Assembly (NCBI RefSeq): GCF_000001735.4 | Contig: NC_003076.8 | Coordinates: 24,555,835 to 24,619,834, forward strand | DNA length: 64,000 nt | Direction of reading: 5' to 3' | Origin: Arabidopsis thaliana | Lineage: Eukaryota; Streptophyta; Magnoliopsida; Brassicales; Brassicaceae | In this document: in pieces, positions 21,752 through 31,603 of the stretch | Layout of the letters: each line of letters begins with the position of its first letter | Position numbering within the stretch: the stretch's first letter is position 1 | Translations under genes and position numbers: made by a program | The notes under the pieces: generated by a model | The model's database searches: none | What the model was told of the DNA's origin: nothing | Seen by the model: the letters and a program-made list of their open reading frames with translations, nothing else

Positions 21752-23337
21752 CGTGATTGATGAGAAATTCTCAACCTTGAACCAAAACAAAAACAAAATC
21801 GGAGACTATAAATACATTATCGGCAAACACGAATAATCTCTTCTCACAATCTGATTCAGATAACAAAGCACAAACTCCATTGATGACGATTATTCCACTA
21901 GAAACTTAAAACCAAGCTAAAACCAACTATTCTCAACAAAAACCATGTTTACTGCAGATAAGTTCCGTAATCGTAACCTTAGATTAAAGAACCTACAAAA
22001 CCCTAACGAAACCCATTTTCAGGTGAACAGTACGGAACGTGTGACAACGAATGCAGATAAACCGAAACACAGAATCAACAAGTTTTTTCTTCAAAAAAAG
22101 AGCAAAAATTTCAGAAAATCATCAAGGAGAAAGTATCCACAACTTTTTTTTTGCTTGCGTGGTACGGAATTTAAAGAGAGAAAATGATCAGTAAACTGGA
22201 GAATGCACGACGAACGCAGGGGAGATGAAAAAAAAAACAGAATGTTGTTTCAGATAGCAAACGATTCAACTTCTTACCGTGAAATCGAAAACCGCCGGCG
22301 AGTTTTTGACGTGGAAAAGGAAGAGACACTGTAGAGAGAGAAAGCAATAAAAGAAAGAGAGTGGAAGGTGAACGAAGAGAGGGGAACGAGGAAGACGACA
22401 ATAACTTTTTCTGAGTCTCTGAGAATATTGATATTGGCGATATCGCCCCATATCTTTTACTTAATTTCAAAAGACCCCTTATAGTCTATCGTTATTAAAA
22501 AAGGTGCCAACGTTTCTTAAGTTTGCAAGAAAGCCCATGTGCTAGTGAGAAGATAATTATTCAGACATTTGAGCTTTTATGGTAATGTTTTAGAGCTTTT
22601 ATGGTAATGTTTTAGTTATTGGAAAATTCAACCATAATATGGTTAATGGTTGATCAATGATCATGATTCATTCATGGCATTTGTGAGTTGTGACCATTTC
22701 TATACTAATCTTGATTCTTTGGTGTCACTCTTGATTTTCAACATGTTTTATAGCGTTTAAAACTTCATAAAATGTTTGAAAATTTATGCAACTTGGGTAA
22801 GTGAAATTTATTACATAAACATGTCGAATTTGAAATGCAGGGCTATTAACAAAACGAGAAAATAAATGAAGTTTTCATTACGGGTCAATGTCAAATACAG
22901 AAAAAGCTAGCTAGAAGAAGGTTTGCTATAATTGGTAACATCGAATAATGAGTCCATATATTGTCATCATAGCACCTCTATCATCTTTCTAGGAAACTTC
23001 GTGTTCATGGCCTATTTTTCATAAATGGGTCTTCACAAAAAAAAACAGATTCGTCTTCACAAAAAAAAACAGATTCGTACGATTTTGGGAAGAGCCATAA
23101 ACAAAAACTTTAAACTTTATGGAAAAAAAAAGAAAAAGGTTATGATACCTTTTTTACTCATAGCTTTAATAATTTAGTTATGTACATAAGTCATATAGTA
23201 TATGACTCCAAATGATGATCAAACTAGTCTAATCTCACTTAGCTAGCAAAATGACTTGTGACACAAGAAAAAGTTAAAGCAAATGTCTTTTTAAAAACCC
23301 TAAACCCTGACACGAATCTCTCTCAAATGAGGCATTT
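21752..23337. other. Leader of the SPOC/RNase H gene and intergenic DNA
   Basis: A probable minus-strand 5' UTR exon lies at about 22279-22480, ending in a GTAAGAAG donor. An intron reaches to about 21782 (TTCAAG|GTTGAG). Two short perfect or near-perfect tandem duplications are present: 22571-22614 (22-bp unit gagcttttatggtaatgttt) and about 23033-23078. The rest is AT-rich without recognisable genes. Confidence 0.55.
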
Positions 23338-23418
23338 ACTCTTCAGATTCGGAATCAGAGGACAGATCAATGTAATGTGATGGTCGTTTGACTGGAAATC
23401 TTTCCCACATGGACTTGA
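23338..23418 (-). pseudogene. Relic terminal exon of the PHD gene at 23.5-24.5 kb
   Basis: After a good acceptor (TTTCAG at about 23424-23419) an open stretch reads FKSMWERFPVKRPSHYIDL and SSDSESEE, then TAA at about 23338-23340. It ends like the paralogue downstream, whose last exon ends PPSDSESAI. The donor that would feed it in the right phase is gone (see 23455-24493), so it appears unused unless an unrecognised splice form exists. Confidence 0.55.
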
Positions 23419-23454
23419 ACACTGAAACATTGATGAGTCAAAAAGAGATTTTCT

Positions 23455-24493
23455 TCAATTTTTCATCAACGGAGGGAGAGAAAGTGAAGGATACTTGAAG
23501 TGAAAGAGATTGGTTTCATCATCTAGCGAACATGGAGACACCGGAGAGGATGATTCGTCTGTAGTAAACTCATGAATACGAGGAGCAACAGGCACAACTT
23601 GATTAGATCTTAATGATGGAGCAGCTTCAATCCAATCTTTGTTATCAACAACTTGATTACTTCTTGATGATGGAGCAGCTTCAATCAAATTTTCATTATC
23701 CACAACTTGAATAGTTGTCGATGATGGATCAGTTTGATCAATAGGAGGATCTTGGTGGTTATCCACAACTTGATTAGTTCTTGGTGATGGAACAGTTTGA
23801 TCAATACGAACTTGTTTAACCACAACTTGTTCCACTTGAATAGTTCTTGATGATTGAGCATTAGCAGTTTTGTTGGCGACAGATGAGAAATCACGGCACT
23901 CTTCACAAATCCACAAACGAGGCACACGTTGAAACATCACCCTCGCGCAATAACTGACACACACACACAAGAAAACTAAAGGAGGATTAAAGATCATTGA
24001 GTGTTAAAACAGTAATTAAAGAAAACTAATTGAGTAGTGTTGCTTAATTTCTTACGTATGCTCCCTAGTATCTCTGCACATGAAGCAAGTCATCATCAAA
24101 AGCTCATTGGCATCACTTCCGCATACTTCACAAGGCTTCTTCTTCTATATATACACATCGAAGCATATTAAAGATCAGTATAAAAAGAAATTCGCATCTT
24201 GCTAATCACAAGACCATTAAAAAAAGCCTAAAAGAACATTTAAAAAAAAATAAAGAAAAACTCAAAAATCAAGAAACCCTAAAAGAACACACATTAATTT
24301 CTGATTACAAAGAGTCAAGATTCAAGAAAAATCAAGTAAAGATGCAATTTTTACTCATGAAATCGAAAACCCATATCAATAAACTGCAAGCGAAGATGTG
24401 ATTTACCAGTTTTACAAGAGAATCTGAAAGGCTTAAATCTGAACTAAATGTCGGATTTTCTGGTCCAGGCTTGTTCCCACTTTCGTAGACCAT
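23455..24493 (-). CDS. Short PHD-finger protein, paralogue A (3 exons, about 224 aa)
   Basis: Exons (minus): 24493-24407, 24144-24056, 23953-23455. The PHD finger is built across all junctions as C4HC3: CEVC, CFMC, EHTYC, then WICEEC (about residues 31-80). PHD fingers of the AIPP2 class read histone H3 tails; whether this one does is unknown. The C-terminal half is a repeat of TNQVVDN/SNQVVDNKDWIEAAPS with Gln, Val, Asp and Ser, with no SPOC-like domain. Exon 2 has the same length (89 nt) as in paralogue B. At the site where B has its third donor (GTAG|GTAATG) this gene reads CTAG|ATGATG, so translation runs into former intron and stops at 23455. It probably corresponds to At5g61100. Confidence 0.7.
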
Positions 24494-25243
24494 TGTTATC
24501 AATCAAAAGGTTCTTCAATGGCATCGACTGTAACCAAATTTTCGATCTTTTTTCTTGAAATCGAAGAATCAGTTTTTTTTTTGGTCTTGTGTTCTTGAAG
24601 AGCCAAGACGAATTTTTATTAACACTCCCCAATCCCCAATCTTGATTCTTGAATATTGATTTTTCTTTTTAATATACGAAATCGAATTTTTCAAATTCTC
24701 TTATTTAAATATTGGGAATTAACTTCACGTTTATTTATAAAAAGAAGCTTTAGCAAAATTTGTTTATCGCCGAGATCTATGGAATATCCAACGTGGCATT
24801 TTGTTAACCATGTATTGTTTTCTTAAACATTGAGAATCTTTTTTTTTTTTTCAAAACAAACACACTATTAGTATCTAATAAAAAAATGAGATTCACATGG
24901 CACAAAATTGAGAAAATTTATTTCAAAAACTGTCACACGGTAAAAAAAAAAACAGAGCACTCCCCTAATTACAGCTTGGAAATAGCATCCATATCCATAA
25001 ACTGTCTCCAAAGCATATATCCAATTTTTGGTAACAACAAAAAAGGTTCAAAGTAGCAAATGACTCAAACAATGAGAGAAGATAATGCACAAAGAGTGAT
25101 GAGTCAAATCAGGATCAAAGAGAAGTCCAACCAAAATGACTTTTGACCCAAGAAAGAAAAAACAACCCAAAAAAAAAATCCATATCTCTCTGTCAATGGT
25201 TAAGCTAAAGCTTACACCAAAACCTCTCTGATAAAAAGCAGTT
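24494..25243. other. Intergenic, AT-rich
   Basis: The leader and promoter of PHD paralogue A lie at the left. From about 24640 the sequence is AT-rich up to the 3' end of paralogue B. No gene or transposon terminus was seen. Confidence 0.5.
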
Positions 25244-26157
25244 TTAGATTGCAGATTCCGAATCAGAGGGTGGCTGCTGATTATCGCTTGAAGATGTATC
25301 CATTGGCACAGCTACATAATATCCATAAACAAAGTAAAATAATACATCAGTTTCTTGATGTTATATCAATAGCAGGGAAGAGAAACTGAGTGATACTTAA
25401 GCTAAAAGAGAATGTTTTTCATTACCTACTGGACTTGCATGTGCCTGTGGAGGTTGTTGATGAGTCGCTGAGATTTGATTACCAGAGTCGCTTGAAGTCA
25501 TAGTCTGATTAACAACTTCACTATCAGCAACTTGATAAGTAATTCTTGATGATGATGCAGCAGCTTCTTGATCAACAGGAGCTACGTTATTCACAACAAC
25601 TGGATTCATTCTGCACTCTTCACATATCCACATTCGAGGAACAGATCGTAGATGCACCCTCGCGCAATAACTGAAGCATATACTTTCGAAACTTAAGATC
25701 CTTTTTAAACAGTAATCAATTCTTAAGTAATTGAGTAAAGGAGGAACAAATTATCTTACATATGTTCTCGTGTATCTCTGCATAAAAAGCATGTCATTAT
25801 CGCATGATCATTGGCATTACTTCCGCAAACTTCACAAGGCTTCTTTACCTTTACGTAGCAATTTAAAGATTATGATTAGATTAAACAGTTTCTCTGCTAC
25901 TTCAAGAATTGTCATCGAATCTTGCAACCGAAGAAAATACAAATCCCAGAAAGATAGACGAAGAAGTGTTCTATAATCTACAACTATAGAAGACGCACAA
26001 TGATTTCTGATTACAAGAAGATAAACCATAACCAAAAGTAGTCGTAAATGCAAATCGGATCAACAGATTTTACCTCGACAAAGCTTATCTCTGAAGAAGG
26101 TAGTGAAGCGTCTGATCCAGCGTCTGATCCAGCGTCGTATCCACTCTCATCGGCCAT
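25244..26157 (-). CDS. Short PHD-finger protein, paralogue B (4 exons, 161 aa)
   Basis: Exons (minus): 26157-26074, 25848-25760, 25670-25426, 25311-25244. All junctions are in phase and the product is 161 aa. It starts MADESGYDAGSDAGSDASLP, where a 12-nt direct duplication encodes GSDAGSDA. The PHD finger has CEVC, CFLC, EHIYC and WICEEC. A Ser/Gln/Val-rich tail ends PPSDSESAI, an acidic end that could take phosphate. There is no SPOC-like domain. It is tandem to paralogue A, with the same intron positions and similar intron sequence (CTTAAGTATCACTCAGTTTC here, CTTCAAGTATCCTTCACTTT in A). It may act as a free PHD module alongside the fuller PHD-SPOC protein next to it, but that is inference. 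It probably corresponds to At5g61110. Confidence 0.77.
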
Positions 26158-26819
26158 TGTTATCGATCAAAGGGTCTTCTTCAATGGCGTTGAATGAAAC
26201 CTGCAGGGTTTTGATCGTTTTCTTGAGATGGAAGAAACAGTTTTTTTGTTTTGTTTTTTGTCTCAAGAGCGAAGGGAAATTTTATCTGCTTCTCTCGAAA
26301 CCCAAACTTGAATCTTCGCTTTATTTATAGACGAAAGCCAAGTTCAAATTCGTTTGCAGTGTTTCTTTCTTTTCTTTCACATAAAACGAAGCCATTTCCA
26401 AAAATGTTTTAAATACTCTAGTCTTGCCTATTGGATACAAATTTCATACTTTTGATTATCCCTTATTTATATAAACAATCTAACCTTTATTTAATACCCC
26501 ATAAAAATCTACAAGCAATCAGGAGGTAAAAAGTAACACAAGGGTTAAATTTTTTACTTCTTACACCAATATAGAACAGTACAATCAGAGATTAGTAGCA
26601 CTAATCTATATAGCAATTTCCTTGAGACAACATAAGCCACTCCCCATTTGATCAATCCCTCTGACCATAATGTCTCTGCAATTGCTTCCCACAATTCCGG
26701 TGGTATCGTCTGAAGAAAGGCTGATTCCACCAGAGGCAATGAAAAACAAGCGAAACACATTACATCAGAGACAAGAACAACCACTTGATGAAGGGTCTTT
26801 GATTTAGAAAAAGAAGGAA
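26158..26819. other. Promoter of PHD paralogue B and 3' flank of the PHD-SPOC gene with a possible extra exon
   Basis: On the minus strand a 3'-terminal open stretch (about 26714-26554) follows an acceptor TCTTCAG and reads TIPPELWEAIAETLWSEGLI, ending at a stop at 26554. It would join in phase to the upstream gene if GAA|GTAGGC at about 26826 is used as donor. The rest (26330-26540) is AT-rich. Confidence 0.4.
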
Positions 26820-29196
26820 TTAGCCTACTTCAGTGTCATTGTCAACTACATATCCATCATCAAAATGTTGGGGAGTTTGATTCGATGTTCCTGGAAGAAG
26901 TGCTAAAGACTTTTTCGTCAGGAGAAAAATCCCCCAAAGGAAGTTATTTGTTTTCTTCTGCATCTTGATGATAACTGCAAACACAAAACGAGTTTTATTC
27001 ATATTTTTGAAGCCAATGATAGATCTGTAAGCATACATTAGGCTTACTCTGGGAGGACTTGTCCAGTAGTTTTGAAGAGAATATCAACAATGGTGTGCCA
27101 TTGATGTTAAATTTCATCATGGCATTGCGAATCCTCATGGCCTCAAAGATATGATCACGTTCCGCTGTAAACCTGCAATCGTCGTAAATTTTGTGATAAC
27201 AATGAACAAGAAGCTTTTCCTTTGTAGCCATAGTGGCTTGATTACCTTTTTGTGTTCTTGTCATCTGGGAAAATGTACATCTCGACATCTGAAAGCCCTG
27301 GTTTTCTGTTCATAAACAAACCACTCAGAAGATTGCCTATAGGAACCAATTTGACCTTGAGTAAGACAGGAATAGCTTTTGAAAGTATATAAGCCTTCCC
27401 TCGGACTTTAGATGCCGGTTGAGCTAAGAACTCGCCATTAAACTCAGATGGTGTAGCAGAATCCACTATGCGTCCCCTGGTATAGAGGCAGAAAGAGGAA
27501 GATATAAAATATGCACATCTTCAGTTTCAGGTTTTTCAGCAATGCAACAAAGCCTAATGCTAAAGAAACTAAGGAAATTTCCTTTTTAAGAACGCAGATA
27601 AGGCTAAGCACAAACATATATCATGAAATTAGTAGGAGTACTATAGAGTGGTCTGACCGAAGCATACAAAATTTGAAAGCAACAAAGATATATTGTTTGA
27701 TGGGATCAGTAACTCACTTCCAAATGGGGTGCAAAGCTGGTCGATATGGAAGTAATTGCAACAATTTCTCTGATAAAATTGATCGGCATATCTCGTTGGA
27801 ATCATGATATTTAGCTCCATCGCCAACTTTTGATTTTGACCCTTGAAAAGCCAATAAAAAACTCAGCAAGATATGTTTTTAGTCATCTAGTAAAAGAAGT
27901 TTGGGATCTTAGGCCTTTAGAAACGAAATAGATTAAGAAAACGGAGAGAGAAGCAAAAGATTCCACCTTCTCCTACTGCTTGTGCTTTAGAAGCTTGTCT
28001 CATGACCCCTGGACGAATCTGTTGAGTACGAGGACTAAGAGGCTCAACCTTTTTAGGTGGAAGGTAAATTGATTTGGTTTTGCGAGCCACCACTGTAGAA
28101 TTTAGACTCCTAGCTCTTGGAAAGCCAGCAGTTGGTTTTGTTAAACCCATTGGAGGACGAGCTGAAACAGGTCTTGGTACTCTAAAAGTTGGTTTACTGG
28201 TACTGCCTCCACATGCAAGTTTTTTTACTTCCTCTGGTGAAATTAACTTCATCCTTGACGTTTCAGGAATTTTTTTCCATTTAGGAACTGGATTTGAAGA
28301 TTCCACCCGCACTTTATTCCTAATACTTCTAGGGACTCCTTTGATAGAATCTGAAGTAAATTTGTTTTGAACAGGTCTCATCGAACAATCAGCACAGACA
28401 AAATGTATTGAGGTCTCAAATGAACTCTCCCGCATGCAATAACTGGTAAACATAGATAAAAATTGAAAGAGACTTAGTCACAATCAAAAAATTCATTTGA
28501 CTACATAAGCAAAACTAATAAGATATGATATTACTTCTCACCAGTGTTCACAGGCTATGCGGCATTTAGAGCAAGTTACAAGTGAATTCTTCCATCCTTG
28601 ATGTCCGCATGTTTCACAAATTGACCTCTAAAATAATTGCAGCAAAGAGAATCATCAGCAAGACAGCAAGCAAACACCAACGTGGGAAGCAAACAAAGAT
28701 GTATGATAGTAACTCCATACATGTGATTTGTATAAACCAATAGAAAAGACTAGCGTAGAACACATCAATACAACATCAAGATCAGAAGTCAAATATACTA
28801 CATAACAATTTTTCAAAACTCTATATTCACTACTATTTTTCAAACTCTAGTGTTCACTACTAGTTCTTCGTCAACTACTGTCTAGGATTAACTCATAAGG
28901 TAGTTAACGACTATTTCTTGATACCTTGACCATTCTAATTATATGTTACATTGTTTGGCCTTTAAAGAAAATAATGTAAAGACTCGCTACCTCAGGTAAA
29001 CATAGAGTCAATTCAACTTGCTCAGATCACTGGCCAAATGTGATGTATAAACATGTACACTAAGACTAATTCAAGTATTTTAAACAAGAGACTCAAAAAG
29101 GAAAATCATTGGTCAAAAGAGTAAAGGAAATATGATGTTACAACTCCTCACAAAGAAGCCATGATTAATTACCTTTGATAGATTCAATGCAGCCAT
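26820..29196 (-). CDS. PHD-finger plus AIPP2-SPOC-like protein (7 exons, about 404 aa)
   Basis: Exons (minus): 29196-29173, 28627-28542, 28442-27967, 27841-27718, 27476-27246, 27172-27048, 26974-26820. Junctions are in phase. The N-terminus MAALNLSK leads to a PHD finger (CETC, CSKC, EHCYC, VCADC). A basic linker (about 60-195) ends in EPLSPRTQQIRPG. The SPOC-like domain (about 235-380) has PALHPIWKGRIVDS, FLAQPASKVRGKAY, IPVLLKVKLVP, VEMYIFPDD, NINGTPLLIFSSKL and NNFLWGIFL. AIPP2-type proteins act with BAH proteins and the phosphatase CPL2 in H3K27me3-linked silencing; this protein is a small relative, with role inferred only. Exon lengths of 124 and 125 nt are identical to those of the gene at 19-21.7 kb, which shows duplication. 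A further 3' exon near 26.6-26.7 kb is possible. It probably corresponds to At5g61120. Confidence 0.75.
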
Positions 29197-31603
29197 ATCT
29201 CATGTCATCTTAAATCAAATCCGACTTCAAAAATAAGAGAGGAAAGGTCAGAACAAAAAATCAATCCTCAGGGAAATCAAAAAGAAAAATAGTTGAACAA
29301 GACAGTGATGCGAACATGATTGCAACTCAAATCAAAGAAAATTCCATGATCGACTTGATCAAGCCAGAACTTAAGTCAAAAAGAACATCTTTCAACACTA
29401 ATCTCCCATTTACACTTCATTAAAGACATTAGCAACCTCCAATAATAAAAACAATCGAAAACAAGTAATCACCGAAGCTGCGAAAGCCAAGGATTCTCAT
29501 TGAAATTGCAAGTTAATAAAAAGTTCCGAAAATGGAAACCCTAAATTAAAAACCCTACACAGCTCCAAAACCCCATTTTGAGTACAGTACAAAACGCGTG
29601 ATACCAAAATGCAGATGGTACACCCGAAAATCAGCTCTTCCAATGAAGAACCAAACTTTCACAAAATCCCCAGCTAAGGATCTGAAACACCCTTGCTTGT
29701 GAATTACGGAACCAAAGTAGCAAACATGGTATAAAAAAAAACAAGAAGAAAGCTACGAAAACAGAGCAGACGATGAAAGAAAAAAACAGAGATGGAGCTT
29801 CAACATACCATACTACGGTAATGCTTCTTGCCGAATGAAGTCCTAATGTTAAAAACTCGTCGGAAAGTTTCGATTTTTGTAGCTGAGAAAAAAGAAATGG
29901 TTTTAGAGAGAGAATGGGGAAGAAATGTGGGGAAGGTGGTGGGAGCTTGAGGGACCAGTTAGAGAGAGAGTGGGGTAATCACTTTCACACGGAAGAGAAA
30001 TGTTTTAAAAAGTATAAATTGCAACATCTGCTCATACCTTTTAATTAATTTAACTATCAAAAAGACCCTCCAATTTCTCAAAATACACGTAATAACCCTA
30101 AACTTATCTGTTGTCAGTCTTTACTACTGTCTCAACTTTTTCACTATTTTGACTTAGCTCTTATAGGTTACAATTTTTGTAATTTATTCCAAAATGTCAT
30201 TTCATCTTCTTCTTTTTGACAGCCCAAAATGTCATTTCGTTTGTGATTGACATCTAATAAAATTAAATATACATTATCTTATGGGTCTTAGAGTGTGACT
30301 GATTAACTCTAATAAAAGAAATAAAAGGAAGAAATTATCATTTTTCTTTATATGTATCAGTCGAAAAAATTGGAAGAATATCTTCTTCTTTTTTTCTGAA
30401 ATGTCAAAAAGTAATTAAAACAAGATTCTTCCATTTTTTTTTCTGAAAATGTCAAAAGTAACAAGAAAAATTAGTTTTCCTTCTAATATGATTTGTCTTC
30501 TCCTCTATTTTTTCTTCCTACATATGTACTCCTTGAAAATAATGCATCACTGAAATAATTTCGTCTTTTATTCTATTCAAATTTACAGCAATAAATACAT
30601 TTTTTTTTTGTTGGCAGCAATAAAAACAGATTTTATATATATGTTTATAGTTTATACTACATGATCATGTGTCTAAGGAGTGGTCGTGAGTCTGGAATGG
30701 TCGTGAGTGACCATAACTATGGGTGTAAGATATAATGATATATTGACTATCAAATTTTAACTATTTTTGAACATTTCAAATAAGTTATATATATATATCT
30801 ATATATATATTTTTGTAGCCATTTTGTGAAATAAATCTTGTAGTTGGACTTATTTACAATGGCTGCCACTGAATTTTGATGTTTGTTTTTGATAATTAGA
30901 AAGAAAATCTTCGAATTAAATATTTGACATTTAACGATCTTTCCAAAATCTCTTCACGTTAACTACACAGAGATATAATTTGATAGCATTTATTTACTAC
31001 AAAATTACAAAATATTTAGACAATGATTCATAAACATATCATAAATAAGATCAACATTAATAAAATAAATGGTTTTTTTTACGTTGATAGGACGTTACTT
31101 AATAATAATTGTAAACTATAAAATAAAAATATTTTATAGTTAGATACAATTTGTAAACTTTTATATATACTAACATTAAAAAATAAATTGTTTCCGCGGT
31201 GTACCGCGGGTTAAAATCTAGTATATATGTATAAATGTAACGAATAAAATGAGTATATAATTTTATATGATTAGTGTTGAATGTTTTGACTTAACATAAA
31301 GTTGCATCAAAATGTATAACTAATGCTATATACTTCTCTTTTTGAAAAAAAAAATTGAGTCTTGGTATATTAACCGGAGACGAGATAATGTAATTATATA
31401 TTAAGATTTTTTTTCACTGGCATCAAATCTACCAGAACAGTCAAAGAGGTAATTAAGAGTAACTGCAAGAGCTGAAATCTTCTTACAAACAAAAACATAA
31501 CATAGACCCATAACACAGAGACAGAGATTACCACTAAACTAGACCAAAATGTCCTCGAAACGATAACTAAGTGCACCCACAGAACCAGAGACCATTAACA
31601 TCC
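29197..31603. other. 2.4-kb AT-rich intergenic region
   Basis: 29200-29990 is probably the leader and promoter of the PHD-SPOC gene (minus); a GA-rich leader lies near 29900-29990. 30000-31400 is strongly AT-rich, with short duplications (gagtggtcgtgagtctggaatggtcgtgag at about 30677) and a Helitron-type 3' terminus at 31194-31221. About 31400-31603 is the PDCB1 3' UTR. No coding exon was recognised. Confidence 0.6.
31194..31221 (+). mobile_element. Helitron-type 3' terminus (non-autonomous remnant)
   Basis: The palindrome CCGCGGT-GT-ACCGCGG (31194-31209) is followed 12 nt later by CTAG and a host T (31222). A GC hairpin just before CTRR is the signature of Helitron 3' ends, and the wording (CGCGGGTTAAAATCTAGT) is like Arabidopsis ATREP/Helitron ends. 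A 5' TC end is not certain; ATCTATATATATATTTTTG at about 30797 is a candidate, giving an element of about 0.4 kb. No RepHel gene is present. Confidence 0.6.

Noticed and set aside
22171..22470. Minus-strand frame with MKLSKRYGAISPISIF upstream of the SPOC/RNase H gene
   Set aside because: It lies where a 5' UTR exon is expected and does not join in frame to the gene; its Ser/Leu/Phe content is typical of CT-rich leaders.
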